From Streptomyces sp. ALI-76-A (GTDB taxonomy: Bacteria; Actinomycetota; Actinomycetes; Streptomycetales; Streptomycetaceae): a DNA stretch of 64,000 nucleotides. Each line of letters begins with the position of its first letter. The stretch's first letter is position 1. The position numbers were made by a program, and so were the translations under genes. Shown piece by piece: positions 7,825 through 17,734 of the stretch. The notes beneath the pieces are model-generated. The model did no database searches. It was not told the origin of the DNA and saw only the letters and a program-made list of their open reading frames with translations. The DNA lies in the NCBI RefSeq assembly GCF_030287445.1, contig NZ_JASVWB010000002.1:5208001-5272000 (forward strand), read 5' to 3'.

Positions 7825-9078
7825 ATGGCACCGTACGAATCCGACGACAGCACGACTGCCGCGGAAGCCGAGGACCGGTACACACGCCGGCGCAGGGCCG
7901 CGCGGTACGTCGTCCCGGTCGCGGTGGTGGGAATGGCGGCGGCGACCATCGGGCTCGTCCCGGCGCTCGCCGACTCCGGCGACCCCGACCTGCCGAAGAT
8001 CAGCGCCCAGGAACTCATCGAGAAGATAGCCGCGTCGGACGTACAGCAGCTGTCCGGGACGGTGAAGATCAGCACGGATCTCGGACTGCCCGACCTCGGC
8101 GGGCTGGAGAACAGCCTGGCCTCGGGCGCCATGGAGTCGGGCGGCGACGGCGGTTCCTCCGCGGACCCGTCCGCGAAGCTCACCGAGCTGGTGACCGGCA
8201 CGCACACCCTGCGTGTCGCCGCCGACGGCCCCGACAGGCAGAAGCTGTCGCTGCTGGAGAGCGGATCCGAGTACAGCCTGATCCACGACGGCAAGGACGT
8301 CTGGGGCTACGACAGCAAGTCGAACGAGGTCTACCACGCGACCGCCTCCGAGAGCGCGAAGGCGGACAAGGAGCAGGACGTCCCGGCCACGCCCAAGGAC
8401 TTCGCAGAGGAGGCCCTGAAGGCGGTCGACGACACCACCTCCGTGACCGTCGACGGCACCGCGCAGGTCGCGGGCCGCGACGCCTACCGTCTCGTCATCA
8501 AGCCCAAGGACTCCGGAACCACGGTCGGCCAGATCACCGTGGCCGTGGACTCGAGGACCGGGCTGCCGCTGAAGTTCACGCTGACCCCGGCGAGCGGCGG
8601 CGCGGCCGTCGTGGACGCGGGCTTCACCCAGGTCAGCTTCGCCCGGCCGGCCGCCTCCACCTTCGACTTCACCCCGCCCAAGGGCGCGAAGGTCACCGAG
8701 GGCGACACCGTCGAGCAGGGCGAGCACCGCCGGCCCGACGGCGCGGGCTTGTCGAAGTCCGACAAGGGATTCAGCAAGAAGGGCCTCGACACGAAGGACC
8801 CGGACAAGGGGCTCGACGGTCTCGAGGTCATCGGCGAGGGCTGGAACTCCGTCGCCACCTTCGACACCGGCGGCGAGGGCATGCCCTCCGGCGCCGAGAC
8901 CGGCGGCGACCTCGGCGGCTTCCTCGACTCGCTCGGCGACAAGGTGAGCGGCGACTTCGGCTCGGGCACGGTCTTCTCGACCCGCCTGGTCAACGCCCTG
9001 ATGACGGACGACGGCAAGGTGTACGTCGGCGCGGTCGACAAGGACGCCCTGGTGAAGGCGGCGAACGCGGCCAAGTAG
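7825..9078 (+). CDS. LolA-like (DUF2092-type) membrane-anchored protein
   Basis: 417 residues. A basic stretch (RYTRRRRAAR) precedes one transmembrane segment at about residues 29-50, and the rest is extracytoplasmic. Actinobacterial relatives are usually annotated as outer membrane lipoprotein carrier LolA or DUF2092 proteins because they share its half-barrel (here SGTVKISTDLG, TLRVAADGPDRQKLSLL, GRDAYRLVIKPKD). Since the organism has no outer membrane in the Gram-negative sense, a lipid- or lipoprotein-binding role is only an analogy. A charged, Gly-rich linker (residues about 300-350) precedes the C-terminus. The ABC exporter genes start 85 bases downstream in the same direction and may work with it. 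Confidence 0.78.
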   Translation: MAPYESDDSTTAAEAEDRYTRRRRAARYVVPVAVVGMAAATIGLVPALADSGDPDLPKISAQELIEKIAASDVQQLSGTVKISTDLGLPDLGGLENSLASGAMESGGDGGSSADPSAKLTELVTGTHTLRVAADGPDRQKLSLLESGSEYSLIHDGKDVWGYDSKSNEVYHATASESAKADKEQDVPATPKDFAEEALKAVDDTTSVTVDGTAQVAGRDAYRLVIKPKDSGTTVGQITVAVDSRTGLPLKFTLTPASGGAAVVDAGFTQVSFARPAASTFDFTPPKGAKVTEGDTVEQGEHRRPDGAGLSKSDKGFSKKGLDTKDPDKGLDGLEVIGEGWNSVATFDTGGEGMPSGAETGGDLGGFLDSLGDKVSGDFGSGTVFSTRLVNALMTDDGKVYVGAVDKDALVKAANAAK

Positions 9079-9110
9079 GACCGTACGGTCACGACGAGCC
9101 GCGGGAGTAC

Positions 9111-9146
9111 GACGAACCGTAGGGTGCGGCGAACCGTAAGGGTGCG
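9111..9146 (+). repeat. Two tandem 18-bp near-repeats before the ABC ATPase gene
   Basis: GACGAACCGTAGGGTGCG (9111-9128) is followed directly by GCGAACCGTAAGGGTGCG (9129-9146), then a decayed third start (ACGAATCGAGG). They fill the short gap between the LolA-like gene and the ABC ATPase gene. Confidence 0.6.
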
Positions 9147-9163
9147 ACGAATCGAGGAAGCCG

Positions 9164-10174
9164 ATGGGCGAACCGCCCGTCACGGACGCGGAGTCCGCGC
9201 CGGACCCGCGGCCGGGTGCGCGGTCGGACGTGCGGGAGGCGGATGGCGGTGTCATCCGCACCCGCGCGCTCACCAAGCGCTACCGCGGCGGACAGCTCGC
9301 CGTGGACGGTCTCGACCTGACCGTCCCGGCGGGCAGCGTCTTCGGCTTCCTCGGTCCGAACGGCTCCGGCAAGACCACCACCATCCGCATGCTGATGGGC
9401 CTCATCGAGCCCACCTCAGGGTCGGCCCACGTCCTGGGCCGGCCCATGCCGCGCTCCGCGCGCGCCGTGCTGCCGCGCGTCGGCGCCCTCATCGAGGGAC
9501 CGGCTCTCTACGGTTTCCTCTCCGGCCGCCAGAACCTGACCCGGTACGACGCCGCCGACCCGACCGCCGACCCGCGCACCCGGGCCACCCGGGTCGCGGC
9601 GGCACTGGACCGGGTGGGGCTCTCGGCCGCCGCGGGCAAGAAGGCGAAGGCGTACTCGCTGGGCATGAAGCAGCGTCTCGGTCTCGCCGCAGCCCTGCTC
9701 CAGCCGCGCGAGCTGCTGGTCCTGGACGAACCGACCAACGGCCTCGACCCGCAGGGCATGCGCGAGATCCGCTCCCTGATCCGGGACCTGTCCTCCGACG
9801 GTACGACCGTCTTCCTCTCCTCCCACCTCCTCGACGAGATCGAGCAGGTCTGCACGCACGCGGCCGTGATGGCACAGGGCCGCCTCATCATCCAGGGGCC
9901 GGTGGCGGACCTCGCGGCGGGCACGCGCGGCCGGCTGGTCGTGACGACCCCGGACGCGGGAGAGGCGGCGCGGGTGCTGAAGGAGCAGGGGGCCGCGGAC
10001 GTGACGGTCACGGACGGCCGGGTGACCGCAGAGCCACCGGAGCGCGATCTCGCCGAGGTGAACGCGGCGCTGGTGACAGCGGGCGTCCGCGTCCGCGGCT
10101 TCGGCCTCGAACGGGCTTCCTTGGAGGACGCGTTCGTGGCGCTGACGGGGGAGGGCTTCGATGTCGCCGGCTGA
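9164..10174 (+). CDS. ABC transporter ATP-binding protein
   Basis: 336 residues. Walker A is GPNGSGKTT (about residues 64-72), the signature is YSLGMKQRLG (about 165), Walker B is LLVLDEPTNGLDPQG (about 185) and the switch His is in SSHLLDE. The C-terminal ~100 residues are the accessory domain seen in DrrA/CcmA/NatA-type exporters. It energises the permease encoded next, whose start overlaps its end by 14 bases. An acidic N-terminal extension of about 30 residues precedes the domain; ATG 9164 is supported by GAGGAAG upstream. Substrate is unknown; drug or lipid export is the usual inference. Confidence 0.92.
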   Translation: MGEPPVTDAESAPDPRPGARSDVREADGGVIRTRALTKRYRGGQLAVDGLDLTVPAGSVFGFLGPNGSGKTTTIRMLMGLIEPTSGSAHVLGRPMPRSARAVLPRVGALIEGPALYGFLSGRQNLTRYDAADPTADPRTRATRVAAALDRVGLSAAAGKKAKAYSLGMKQRLGLAAALLQPRELLVLDEPTNGLDPQGMREIRSLIRDLSSDGTTVFLSSHLLDEIEQVCTHAAVMAQGRLIIQGPVADLAAGTRGRLVVTTPDAGEAARVLKEQGAADVTVTDGRVTAEPPERDLAEVNAALVTAGVRVRGFGLERASLEDAFVALTGEGFDVAG

Positions 10175-11030
10175 ACGGACCCGCGCGCCCAGCCCGTTGT
10201 GGACCTTCGGTCTGTTCCGCAGCGAACTGCTCACCACCTTCCGCCGCTGGCGCACACTCGCGCTGCTCGGGGTGCTGGCGGCCGTGCCGGTCCTGGTCGG
10301 GATCGCGGTGAGGATCGAGACCGGTGACGGCTCGTCGGCCGGCGGCGGGGGCGGCCAAGGCCCGGCGTTCATCTCGCAGATCACCAACAACGGCCTGTTC
10401 CTGGTCTTCACCGCGCTCGCCGCGACGCTGCCGTTCTTCCTGCCGATGGCGATCGGCGTCATCGCGGGCGACGCCATCGCCGGTGAGGCGAGCGCGGGAA
10501 CCCTCCGCTACCTCCTGGTGGCCCCGGCCGGCCGCAGCCGCCTCCTGCTCACCAAGTACGCGACGGTGATGGCGTTCTGCCTGGTCGCCACGCTCGTGGT
10601 CGCGGTGTCGGCGCTCACCGTCGGGGCGCTGCTCTTCCCGCTGGGCGACCTGACGACGATCTCCGGCACCCGGATCAGCTTCGCCGAAGGACTGGGCCGG
10701 GCCCTGCTGATCGCCCTGGTCGTCGCCGTGTCACTGATCGGCGTGGCGGCTCTTGGCCTGTTCGTCTCCACCCTGACCAGCAGCGGCATCGCGGCGATGG
10801 CGACCACGGTGGGGCTGCTGATCACCGTCCAGATCCTCGACCAGATCCCCCAGCTGCACGCGCTCCAGCCGTACTTCTTCTCCCACTACTGGCTGTCCTT
10901 CGCCGACCTCATGCGCGACCCCGTCTACTGGGACGACCTGGTGAAGAACCTGGGCCTCCAGGCCCTGTACGCGGTCGTGTTCGGCTCGGCGGCCTGGGCA
11001 CGCTTCACGGCGAAGGACATCGCCTCCTGA
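10161..11030 (+). CDS. ABC-2 type transporter permease
   Basis: 289 residues with about six hydrophobic segments: one at residues 28-50, one at about 80-105 (GLFLVFTALAATLPFFLPMA), then paired helices through to the C-terminus. A GEASAGTLRYLLVAPAGRSR loop is typical of the ABC2_membrane family. The ATG lies inside the ATPase gene, so the two are translationally coupled and form one exporter. A Gly-rich insertion (SAGGGGGQG) sits in the first extracytoplasmic loop. Confidence 0.9.
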   Translation: MSPAERTRAPSPLWTFGLFRSELLTTFRRWRTLALLGVLAAVPVLVGIAVRIETGDGSSAGGGGGQGPAFISQITNNGLFLVFTALAATLPFFLPMAIGVIAGDAIAGEASAGTLRYLLVAPAGRSRLLLTKYATVMAFCLVATLVVAVSALTVGALLFPLGDLTTISGTRISFAEGLGRALLIALVVAVSLIGVAALGLFVSTLTSSGIAAMATTVGLLITVQILDQIPQLHALQPYFFSHYWLSFADLMRDPVYWDDLVKNLGLQALYAVVFGSAAWARFTAKDIAS

Positions 11031-11073
11031 ACCGCGTTCACCGGGTGCGGGGCACGGCGGTCCCCACCCGCGT

Positions 11074-11658
11074 TCACCGGGCCTCGTACGGGAAGCGCGC
11101 GAGCGGTGCCTCCTGGGCGAAGAAGGTCTTGGCGCGGGTCAGCGCCTCGGTGTCGTTCAGGATGTCACCGGGCTTGCTGCCGTTGCCGAGCAGGACTCCG
11201 CCGAAGCGCATCCCCAGGTAGGCGGCCGAGTGGTTGAGCGTGCCGACCAGCGGGTCGGCGACCTCGGCCTCCTCGTGCGCGAGCGCGGTGACGCCCCAGA
11301 GGGTGCGCCCCGCCAGCGTGTCCTTGAAGTCCAGGCCGGGCGTGCGCAGCCAGCCCGACCAGTGGTCCAGGTAGCGCTTGGTCTGGGCGGAGACGGAGTA
11401 CCAGTACAGCGGGGACGCGATCACGATGTCCGTCGCCGCGAGCGTGGCGTCGAGCAGCAGCGCCACCTCGCCCTCCGTGGGACGGGTGTGGTCGCTGTCG
11501 TGCCGCAGGTCCTCGAAGTCGGGCAGGGGATGGTCGGCGAGGTCGATCCACTGTTGCTCGACGTCCGCCGGCAACTGCTCGGCAGCCCTGCGGGCCAGCA
11601 GTTCGGTGTTGCCCTCCCGGCGGGCGCTGCCGAGGACGAACAGGAAGCGGCGGGTCAT
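11074..11658 (-). CDS. NAD(P)H-dependent FMN reductase / flavodoxin-fold protein
   Basis: 194 residues from ATG 11658. The N-terminus holds the flavin phosphate loop (VLGSARREGNTELLA), the middle SPLYWYSVSAQTKRYLDHWS, the isoalloxazine-contact region of NADPH-dependent FMN reductase relatives. It is a soluble flavoprotein likely to reduce quinones or free flavins. The frame is open upstream to 11757, but the ATG at 11658 gives the canonical start right before the first beta strand. It is transcribed alone; the upstream region holds tandem 16-bp repeats. Confidence 0.85.
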   Translation of the reverse strand: MTRRFLFVLGSARREGNTELLARRAAEQLPADVEQQWIDLADHPLPDFEDLRHDSDHTRPTEGEVALLLDATLAATDIVIASPLYWYSVSAQTKRYLDHWSGWLRTPGLDFKDTLAGRTLWGVTALAHEEAEVADPLVGTLNHSAAYLGMRFGGVLLGNGSKPGDILNDTEALTRAKTFFAQEAPLARFPYEAR

Positions 11659-11744
11659 GGGATCCCCCAGTGATCGGCGTGCGGCTGATACGTGCGGCTG
11701 ATGCGGCGCACGCGGCTCATGGACGGGCGGGAAGCCTGTACGGG

Positions 11745-11776
11745 CGTACGGGTACACGGGCGTACGGGTACACGGC
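11745..11776. repeat. Two tandem 16-bp repeats before the FMN reductase gene
   Basis: CGTACGGGTACACGGG (11745-11760) is followed by CGTACGGGTACACGGC (11761-11776). They lie upstream of the minus-strand reductase gene, so they may affect its promoter, but no known operator is recognised. Confidence 0.55.
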
Positions 11777-11809
11777 GTGTGGGCCTACCGGCGCGAAGCA
11801 CTTACAACA

Positions 11810-11834
11810 TGCACGCGCAGTATATGCGCGTGCA
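11810..11834. promoter_or_regulatory. Perfect 10-bp dyad next to the amidase stop
   Basis: TGCACGCGCA (11810-11819), spacer GTATA, TGCGCGTGCA (11825-11834). It starts two bases after the amidase stop when read on the minus strand, so it could end that transcript. Its AT spacer and position upstream of the FMN reductase gene also fit an operator, for example of a MarR- or TetR-type regulator. The sequence alone does not decide. Confidence 0.5.
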
Positions 11835-11835
11835 A

Positions 11836-13305
11836 TCAATAGGCGCAACGGGCGACGATGCCGTCCACGGTCCGCAGCAGCAGGTCCTCCCGTCCGTGCG
11901 GTGCCACCAGCTGGAGCCCGACCGGGCAGCCATCGGACCCGAGTCCCGCCGGGACACTGGCCGCCGGATGTCCGCTCAGGTTGAACGCCCAGGTCAGGGC
12001 CGTGGAGTAGCGGTCACCCGGACCGTCGTGGCCGTGCGGCGGGATCGGGGTCGCCGGGGTCAGCAGCACGTCCGCCTCGGCGAAGAGGGCGTCCAGGCGC
12101 CGGTCGTTCTCCGCGCGGAGGCGGCCGGCGGCGGCGAGGTCGGCCCTGGCGAGGCCGGCCGCGGGGGTCCGCAGGGCGAGCCAGGCGGTGGCCGGGTCGT
12201 GGAGGCGGAGGCGGGCGCGGGGCTCCACCAGGCGTACAGCACCGGTGTCCGCGAGCCGTAGGGCCGCCGCGTGGGCGATCGCCACGAGGTCCGGATCGCA
12301 GTCGGCGAAGCCGAGGTCGGGGGACCAGACAGCGGTCGGAGCAGAGGGCGGGCCGGGGGCTGAGGGCGGGCCGGGGGCTGAGAGCGGGCCGGGGGCCGGG
12401 AGCGGGTCGGGGGTTGAGAGCGGGCCGGGGGCTGAGAGCGGGCCGAGGGTCGGGAGCCGGCCAGGGACGGGGAGCGGGCGGTGGGCCGGGAGGTTGCCCG
12501 TGTCCTCCGAGCGACTCGCGCCTTTCGAGCGACCCGCGCCCTCCAAGTGATCCGCGCCTTGTGAGTGACCCGCGCCCTCCGAGCGACCCGCGCCCCCCGA
12601 GTCCCCCGCCCCTTCCGAGTCCCCCGCGCCCTCCGAAGCCCCGCTCGTCACCCGCCACCACGCTGCCGCGTCCGACGCGTACCGGGTCAGGACACCGGGC
12701 GCCGTGAGCCCCGTACGGTCGGAGGTCCACAGCCGCCCGTTGGTGACCTTCAGTCCGAGCACACCGCACCACGCCGCCGGGATCCGCACCGACCCCGCCC
12801 CGTCGCTCCCGGTCGCCAGCGGCACCAGTCCCGCCGCGACCGCCGCCGCGGACCCGGCCGAGGAACCGCCGGGCGTACGGTCGGCCCGCCAGGGATTGAC
12901 GGTACGGCCGTGCGCGCCGAGCCCCCAGGTCTGCCAGGGAGTTCCGGGCCCCGGAACGGACGTGGCCCCCACCGGCACACACCCGGCCGCGAGCAGCGGG
13001 CCCGCGCCGCGCAGCCCGTGCCGTCCCTTCACCCCGATCGGCACCCCCGCCAGCGGCAGCGGCTCCCCCGCGGCGACCCGCGCGTCCACGGCACGCGCCC
13101 GCCGCAGCGCGGCCTCCTCCCACACCTCGGCGAACGCGCACAGGTCCGGCTCGGCCCGCCGGATCCGCTCCAGTGCCACGGCGACCACGTCGACCGCGGG
13201 CAGGGCGCCCGACCGCACGGCGGCGGCGATCCGCTCGGCGGAGAGGGAGGAGAGGGAGGAGAGGGAGGAGAGGGAGCCGAAGCCGGACATCGGGAGCCGG
13301 GTCAC
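11836..13305 (-). CDS. Amidase (amidase-signature family) with low-complexity inserts
   Basis: 489 residues from GTG 13305, which overlaps the upstream stop as GTGA; an in-frame ATG at 13290 is the alternative. The amidase-signature triad is present: Lys in GVPIGVKG, the cis-Ser in [10 protein letters not shown] and the nucleophile Ser in [11 protein letters not shown]. The enzyme should hydrolyse a carboxamide; the substrate is unknown. Two oddities stand out. Just after the start, 9-bp GAGGGAGGA-type repeats encode [12 protein letters not shown]. In the middle (about residues 230-340) there are SEGAGDS-type and LSAPGPL-type repeats that the family lacks, inserted between catalytic core and C-terminal region. 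It is coupled to the P-loop-like gene upstream. Confidence 0.85.
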   Translation of the reverse strand: MTRLPMSGFGSLSSLSSLSSLSAERIAAAVRSGALPAVDVVAVALERIRRAEPDLCAFAEVWEEAALRRARAVDARVAAGEPLPLAGVPIGVKGRHGLRGAGPLLAAGCVPVGATSVPGPGTPWQTWGLGAHGRTVNPWRADRTPGGSSAGSAAAVAAGLVPLATGSDGAGSVRIPAAWCGVLGLKVTNGRLWTSDRTGLTAPGVLTRYASDAAAWWRVTSGASEGAGDSEGAGDSGGAGRSEGAGHSQGADHLEGAGRSKGASRSEDTGNLPAHRPLPVPGRLPTLGPLSAPGPLSTPDPLPAPGPLSAPGPPSAPGPPSAPTAVWSPDLGFADCDPDLVAIAHAAALRLADTGAVRLVEPRARLRLHDPATAWLALRTPAAGLARADLAAAGRLRAENDRRLDALFAEADVLLTPATPIPPHGHDGPGDRYSTALTWAFNLSGHPAASVPAGLGSDGCPVGLQLVAPHGREDLLLRTVDGIVARCAY

Positions 13306-13820
13306 GCGCGGGTGGCGGTGAGCCGGGCCAACGCCTCGCTCTCCCGGGGCCGGGAGCCGCTCAGGTCCCCCAGGCGCCAGGCGGGCACCCAGGGCACGCG
13401 GTACACGTCGATCACCGACTCGATCTCCTTGACCCGTTGGGCGAGCGGACGCGGCAGCCGTCCGGGCGCGTCCGCGACCAGGACGACCGCGTCGACGACG
13501 AGACCGGGCGGGGCCTCGCCGTGCCGGAACGCCTCCAGCGCGTGCAGGGCGGAGCGCAGCCCGGCCGCGTGCGTACGGGCGACGAGCAGCACGGACCGCG
13601 GGCCGGCGGGTCCCGGCCAGTCGCGCCCGCAGTCCTGGCCTCCGTAGACGGCGGCCAGGGTGGACGTGCCGGCGCCGCCGTGGGTACCGACGAAGGAGCA
13701 GCGCCAAGGCACGGCGGAGGCACGGGCGGGCTCGGGCGAGGCCACCTCCGGTACGGGCACGGGCCCGCGAATCCAGATCTCCGGTCCGAGTGGTCCCGCT
13801 GTCCGCATACCGGCCCCCAT
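13302..13820 (-). CDS. Degenerate P-loop protein of unknown function (DUF6668-like)
   Basis: 172 residues from ATG 13820 (ribosome site GGAAGGGG). It contains [21 protein letters not shown] near residue 45, a loop resembling the MinD/ParA deviant Walker A, but the expected Lys is replaced (GGAGTST), so nucleotide binding is doubtful. Later segments ([35 protein letters not shown]) follow a ParA-like order. Similar proteins in Streptomyces are carried as DUF6668; this is recall, not a search. It is divergent from a Pro/Ala-rich TPR-like gene and coupled to the amidase. Confidence 0.6.
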   Translation of the reverse strand: MGAGMRTAGPLGPEIWIRGPVPVPEVASPEPARASAVPWRCSFVGTHGGAGTSTLAAVYGGQDCGRDWPGPAGPRSVLLVARTHAAGLRSALHALEAFRHGEAPPGLVVDAVVLVADAPGRLPRPLAQRVKEIESVIDVYRVPWVPAWRLGDLSGSRPRESEALARLTATRA

Positions 13821-13916
13821 CCGCGTGCCCCTTCCTGGTCGACCCTCTCCTGCCCGGCCGGGGCGCACGGCATCCGGACGGGCTCCTGACGAGGTGTGAT
13901 CTCCTGGAACGAGCCT

Positions 13917-13989
13917 GTGACGTCACGGTGACGTGAGAACCGCCGGCGAGCGGAGAGACTCGACAGTACGTGTACGACACGTGTACGAC
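13917..13989. promoter_or_regulatory. Palindrome and 11-bp tandem repeat in a divergent promoter region
   Basis: Between two divergent genes lie the palindrome GTGACGTCAC (13917-13926), a second GGTGACGTGA directly after it, and the tandem pair ACGTGTACGAC (13968-13978 and 13979-13989). They are candidate binding sites for a regulator shared by both genes. Confidence 0.4.
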
Positions 13990-14091
13990 CGGATCGCGCC
14001 GCTGGGGACGGGACCCGACGGCGGGACGGAACACCATGGAGCCCGCACGCGTTGTCCGGCGACTCCCCGACGCATCCGAGTGAGGGAACCG

Positions 14092-15831
14092 ATGGCTCGA
14101 CTCAGCCGCGACAAGAAGCGGGACCACCAGCGCCCGGCCGCCCCCGAGGCGGCGCCGATCGACGTCCACGTCCCCGCGTCCGGCCCGGGTGCGGGCGGCG
14201 CGTCGGTCGGTGGGGTACGGGTCGTCCCCGCGTCCGGCCAGGAGATCCAGCACGCCGTCCTGAACCACCTCCACCGGATCGCCGCCGCCGGCGGCCACAC
14301 GGTCCTGGCCACCGTCCATGACGACCGCATCGGGTACGTCGTCCCCCTCCGGGTCAACCCGGACGGCTCCAGCGACTACGCGGCCGAGCCGACGCGGGTG
14401 GCTCCGGCGGGGGAGCGGGGGGTGCCCGGGACGCCGGGCGGGCCGGGCGGGCCTACCGGGCCGGAGGCGCCGGTGCCGGGTGCGGCAAGGGGATCAGAAG
14501 TGCCGGGAATCCCCGGTGAACCGAGGGGATCAGGGGCGCTGGGGATGCGGGGATCGACGGGGGCGGGGATGCGGACGGGGACAGGGGCGGGGACGACCGG
14601 TGTTCCGGGAGGCGTGCCGGGGAGTGCGGCCGAGAGGGCGGGAGGGCCCGTACCGGTGCCCGCGCCGGGGCCGCCCCCCGTGTGGCCGGACGCGGCCGCG
14701 TCGCACGAGCCCGAGGAGCCGGCCCGGCTCGCGCCGACCGGTGGTCCTCAGGTGTCCGGCCGGCCAGAGGGGCCCGGACCGGCCGGCCCGGCTGCGCCGT
14801 TCGGGACGCCCGCCGCGCCCGGTGTTCCCGCCGCCTCCCGTGCGGTACGGCCGCAGTGGGCGCGGTACGACCAGTCCACGCATGTGCTGCGGGAGGTGCC
14901 GGAACCCGCGCGGGACGCGGAGTCCACGTTCTCGGTGCGGGCCCTGCCGGACGAGGCGTCGTCCGGCGCCGAGGCCGCGCCGACGTCCACGCCACGGGCA
15001 CTCCCGGAGCCGCGTCCGGCCCAGGCACATGCCCAGGCCCCGGCCTCGACCCCTGCCCCGGCCTCGTCTTCGTCCCCGGCCCCCGGTACGGTCGCCGCAC
15101 CGACGGGGGTGTTCGGTCCGCCGCCGGTGATGGACACGCGGACCGCGCCCCTCTCCGCGTCGGCACCGGACCGTGGCCCGATGCAGGCGCCCGCCCCGGC
15201 GCCCCCCTCCCCTCCCGCACGTACCACCCCCTCCCGCATGTCGCCCTTCCTCGGGCCCGCCCCCGACGACGACCTGGACCCCGCTCCCAAGCCCGCCCCG
15301 CCCCGGGGGTTCGACGCGGTCGCCGAGGCGGTGCTCGGGGACGGCCACCTCACCGCCCCCGGTGACGACACCACGCCCGCCCTGCTCGCGGAGCCGGTCG
15401 CGCGGATCACCGAGGCGGTGAACGCGGGGCGGACGGACACCGCGTCGGAGCTGGCCGAGCGGACCGTGGCACAGGCCTCGCAGTCGCTCGGGCCGGAGCA
15501 CCCCGAGGTGCTCCGGCTGCGCGAACTGACCGCGTACGTCGCCTACTTGGCCGACGATCCGGTCCGCTCCTTCCACCTCTCCCTGGACCTGGCCGGCGTC
15601 CATCACCGCACCCGGGACGCGGACGCGGCCTACGCCAGCCTCCAGAGCGCCGTCACCGCCTGGCGTGCCGTGCGGGACCCGCACCAGGGGCTGGACCTGG
15701 GCCAGGCCCTGATCGCCCGGTGGACCGAGCTGACGGCCGAGGACGGCCCCGCCGTCGACGACATCGAGCAGTTGGAGAAGGCCCGCGTCCGCATGGGCCG
15801 GCTCGCCGACCGCGCCCGGGCCTCGGACTGA
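14092..15831 (+). CDS. Pro/Ala-rich protein with C-terminal TPR-like helices
   Basis: 579 residues from ATG 14092 (GAGGGAACC upstream). An N-terminal folded part (residues about 25-95, [36 protein letters not shown]) is followed by about 300 residues of low-complexity Pro/Ala/Gly/Ser sequence. A C-terminal alpha-helical region (from about residue 400) looks like tetratricopeptide repeats ([20 protein letters not shown], then [19 protein letters not shown], then [14 protein letters not shown]). TPRs mediate protein contacts. No signal peptide or membrane segment is seen. The partner may be the divergently encoded P-loop-like protein. Function unknown. Confidence 0.72.
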   Translation: MARLSRDKKRDHQRPAAPEAAPIDVHVPASGPGAGGASVGGVRVVPASGQEIQHAVLNHLHRIAAAGGHTVLATVHDDRIGYVVPLRVNPDGSSDYAAEPTRVAPAGERGVPGTPGGPGGPTGPEAPVPGAARGSEVPGIPGEPRGSGALGMRGSTGAGMRTGTGAGTTGVPGGVPGSAAERAGGPVPVPAPGPPPVWPDAAASHEPEEPARLAPTGGPQVSGRPEGPGPAGPAAPFGTPAAPGVPAASRAVRPQWARYDQSTHVLREVPEPARDAESTFSVRALPDEASSGAEAAPTSTPRALPEPRPAQAHAQAPASTPAPASSSSPAPGTVAAPTGVFGPPPVMDTRTAPLSASAPDRGPMQAPAPAPPSPPARTTPSRMSPFLGPAPDDDLDPAPKPAPPRGFDAVAEAVLGDGHLTAPGDDTTPALLAEPVARITEAVNAGRTDTASELAERTVAQASQSLGPEHPEVLRLRELTAYVAYLADDPVRSFHLSLDLAGVHHRTRDADAAYASLQSAVTAWRAVRDPHQGLDLGQALIARWTELTAEDGPAVDDIEQLEKARVRMGRLADRARASD

Positions 15832-15834
15832 CCC

Positions 15835-16860
<1,026 letters not shown>

Positions 16861-16904
16861 TCAAGAGCGCAATCCGGTCACTGCTGTTCGCATAGCGGAA
16901 TCGC

Positions 16905-17399
16905 TCACTGCACGCAGAACTCGTTCCCCTCCGGATCCGCCATCACCACCCACTCGCCCCCGGGCTCCCGCACCTCCCGCAGCACCCGCGCCCCGAGCCC
17001 CGCCAGCCGTTCCACCTCGGCCGCGCGCCGCCCCTCACCCGGATGCAGGTCCAGGTGGAGCCGGTTCTTGACCGTCTTCGCCTCCGGCACACGCTGGAAC
17101 AGCAGCCGCCGCCCCCGTCCCATGCCGCTCTCCTGCTCGTACGGGTCCTCGGGATGCCGTACGGCGATCAGGTCCCGCCAGGCGCGGCGGCCGTGCGACT
17201 CGACGGTCAGCTCGGCCGGTACCGCCCCGACGCCCAGCAGCTTCTCGATGAGCGCGCTGTTGTCCTCGACCCGGTAACCGAGGGCGGCGGCCCAGAAGTC
17301 GGCCTGGGCGTGCGGATCCCCTGCGTCGATGACGAGCTTCCAGTGCACGGGCGTGGGCGTGGGCGGGGTGGATGTGGTCTCGGCCACGGTCTCAGTCAT
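16905..17399 (-). CDS. VOC-family (glyoxalase/bleomycin-resistance-like) protein
   Basis: 164 residues from ATG 17399. One full VOC domain of two beta-alpha-beta-beta-beta modules: VHWKLVIDAGDPHAQADFWA at the start and NRLHLDLHP, then EWVVMADPEGNEFCVQ at the end. This is the glyoxalase-like subfamily with a metal or substrate pocket formed by His and Glu residues. A Thr/Pro-rich 17-residue leader precedes the domain. Enzymatic substrate is unknown. It is transcribed alone. Confidence 0.85.
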   Translation of the reverse strand: MTETVAETTSTPPTPTPVHWKLVIDAGDPHAQADFWAAALGYRVEDNSALIEKLLGVGAVPAELTVESHGRRAWRDLIAVRHPEDPYEQESGMGRGRRLLFQRVPEAKTVKNRLHLDLHPGEGRRAAEVERLAGLGARVLREVREPGGEWVVMADPEGNEFCVQ

Positions 17400-17734
17400 G
17401 CGACCACTTCTAGCGGTTGCGTGACGGAGCGTGCAACGGAATCGCCGGGACGGACGCGGCCGGCCGCTCCAACTCACCGTGACCAAAGTCTGGCAGCCAC
17501 CGAGCAGCCCTGGCCCCCGCGCCGAACTCCCGCACCGGCGCCCGTACCGGCGCCCGTACCCGCTGCGACGCCCGCCGTTGCGTCGGCCGTCGGGTCGGCG
17601 CCTCTGCCCTTGCCGGCACGACTCCCGAACCGGTCCCTGCCGCGGCCGCAGCCGCAGCCCCTGCCCTTGCCGCAGCCCCAGCCTCCTCGCCGTCCCCCGC
17701 AGCCCGTGCGTCGTACGCCGACCGCGCCGCGGGA
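17400..17734. other. Intergenic sequence rich in short Pro/Arg-coding repeats
   Basis: No credible gene. The stretch at about 17530-17690 contains repeated CCGTACCGGCGCCCGTACC-like and GCAGCCCCTGCCCTTGCCGC-like units. It may be the wreck of the N-terminal half of the MFS gene that follows or unrelated degenerate DNA. Confidence 0.35.

Noticed and set aside
11836..14319. A single 827-residue frame covering amidase and upstream DNA
   Set aside because: Only the part from 13305 matches the amidase family; the upstream part is the antisense of the P-loop-like and TPR-like genes.
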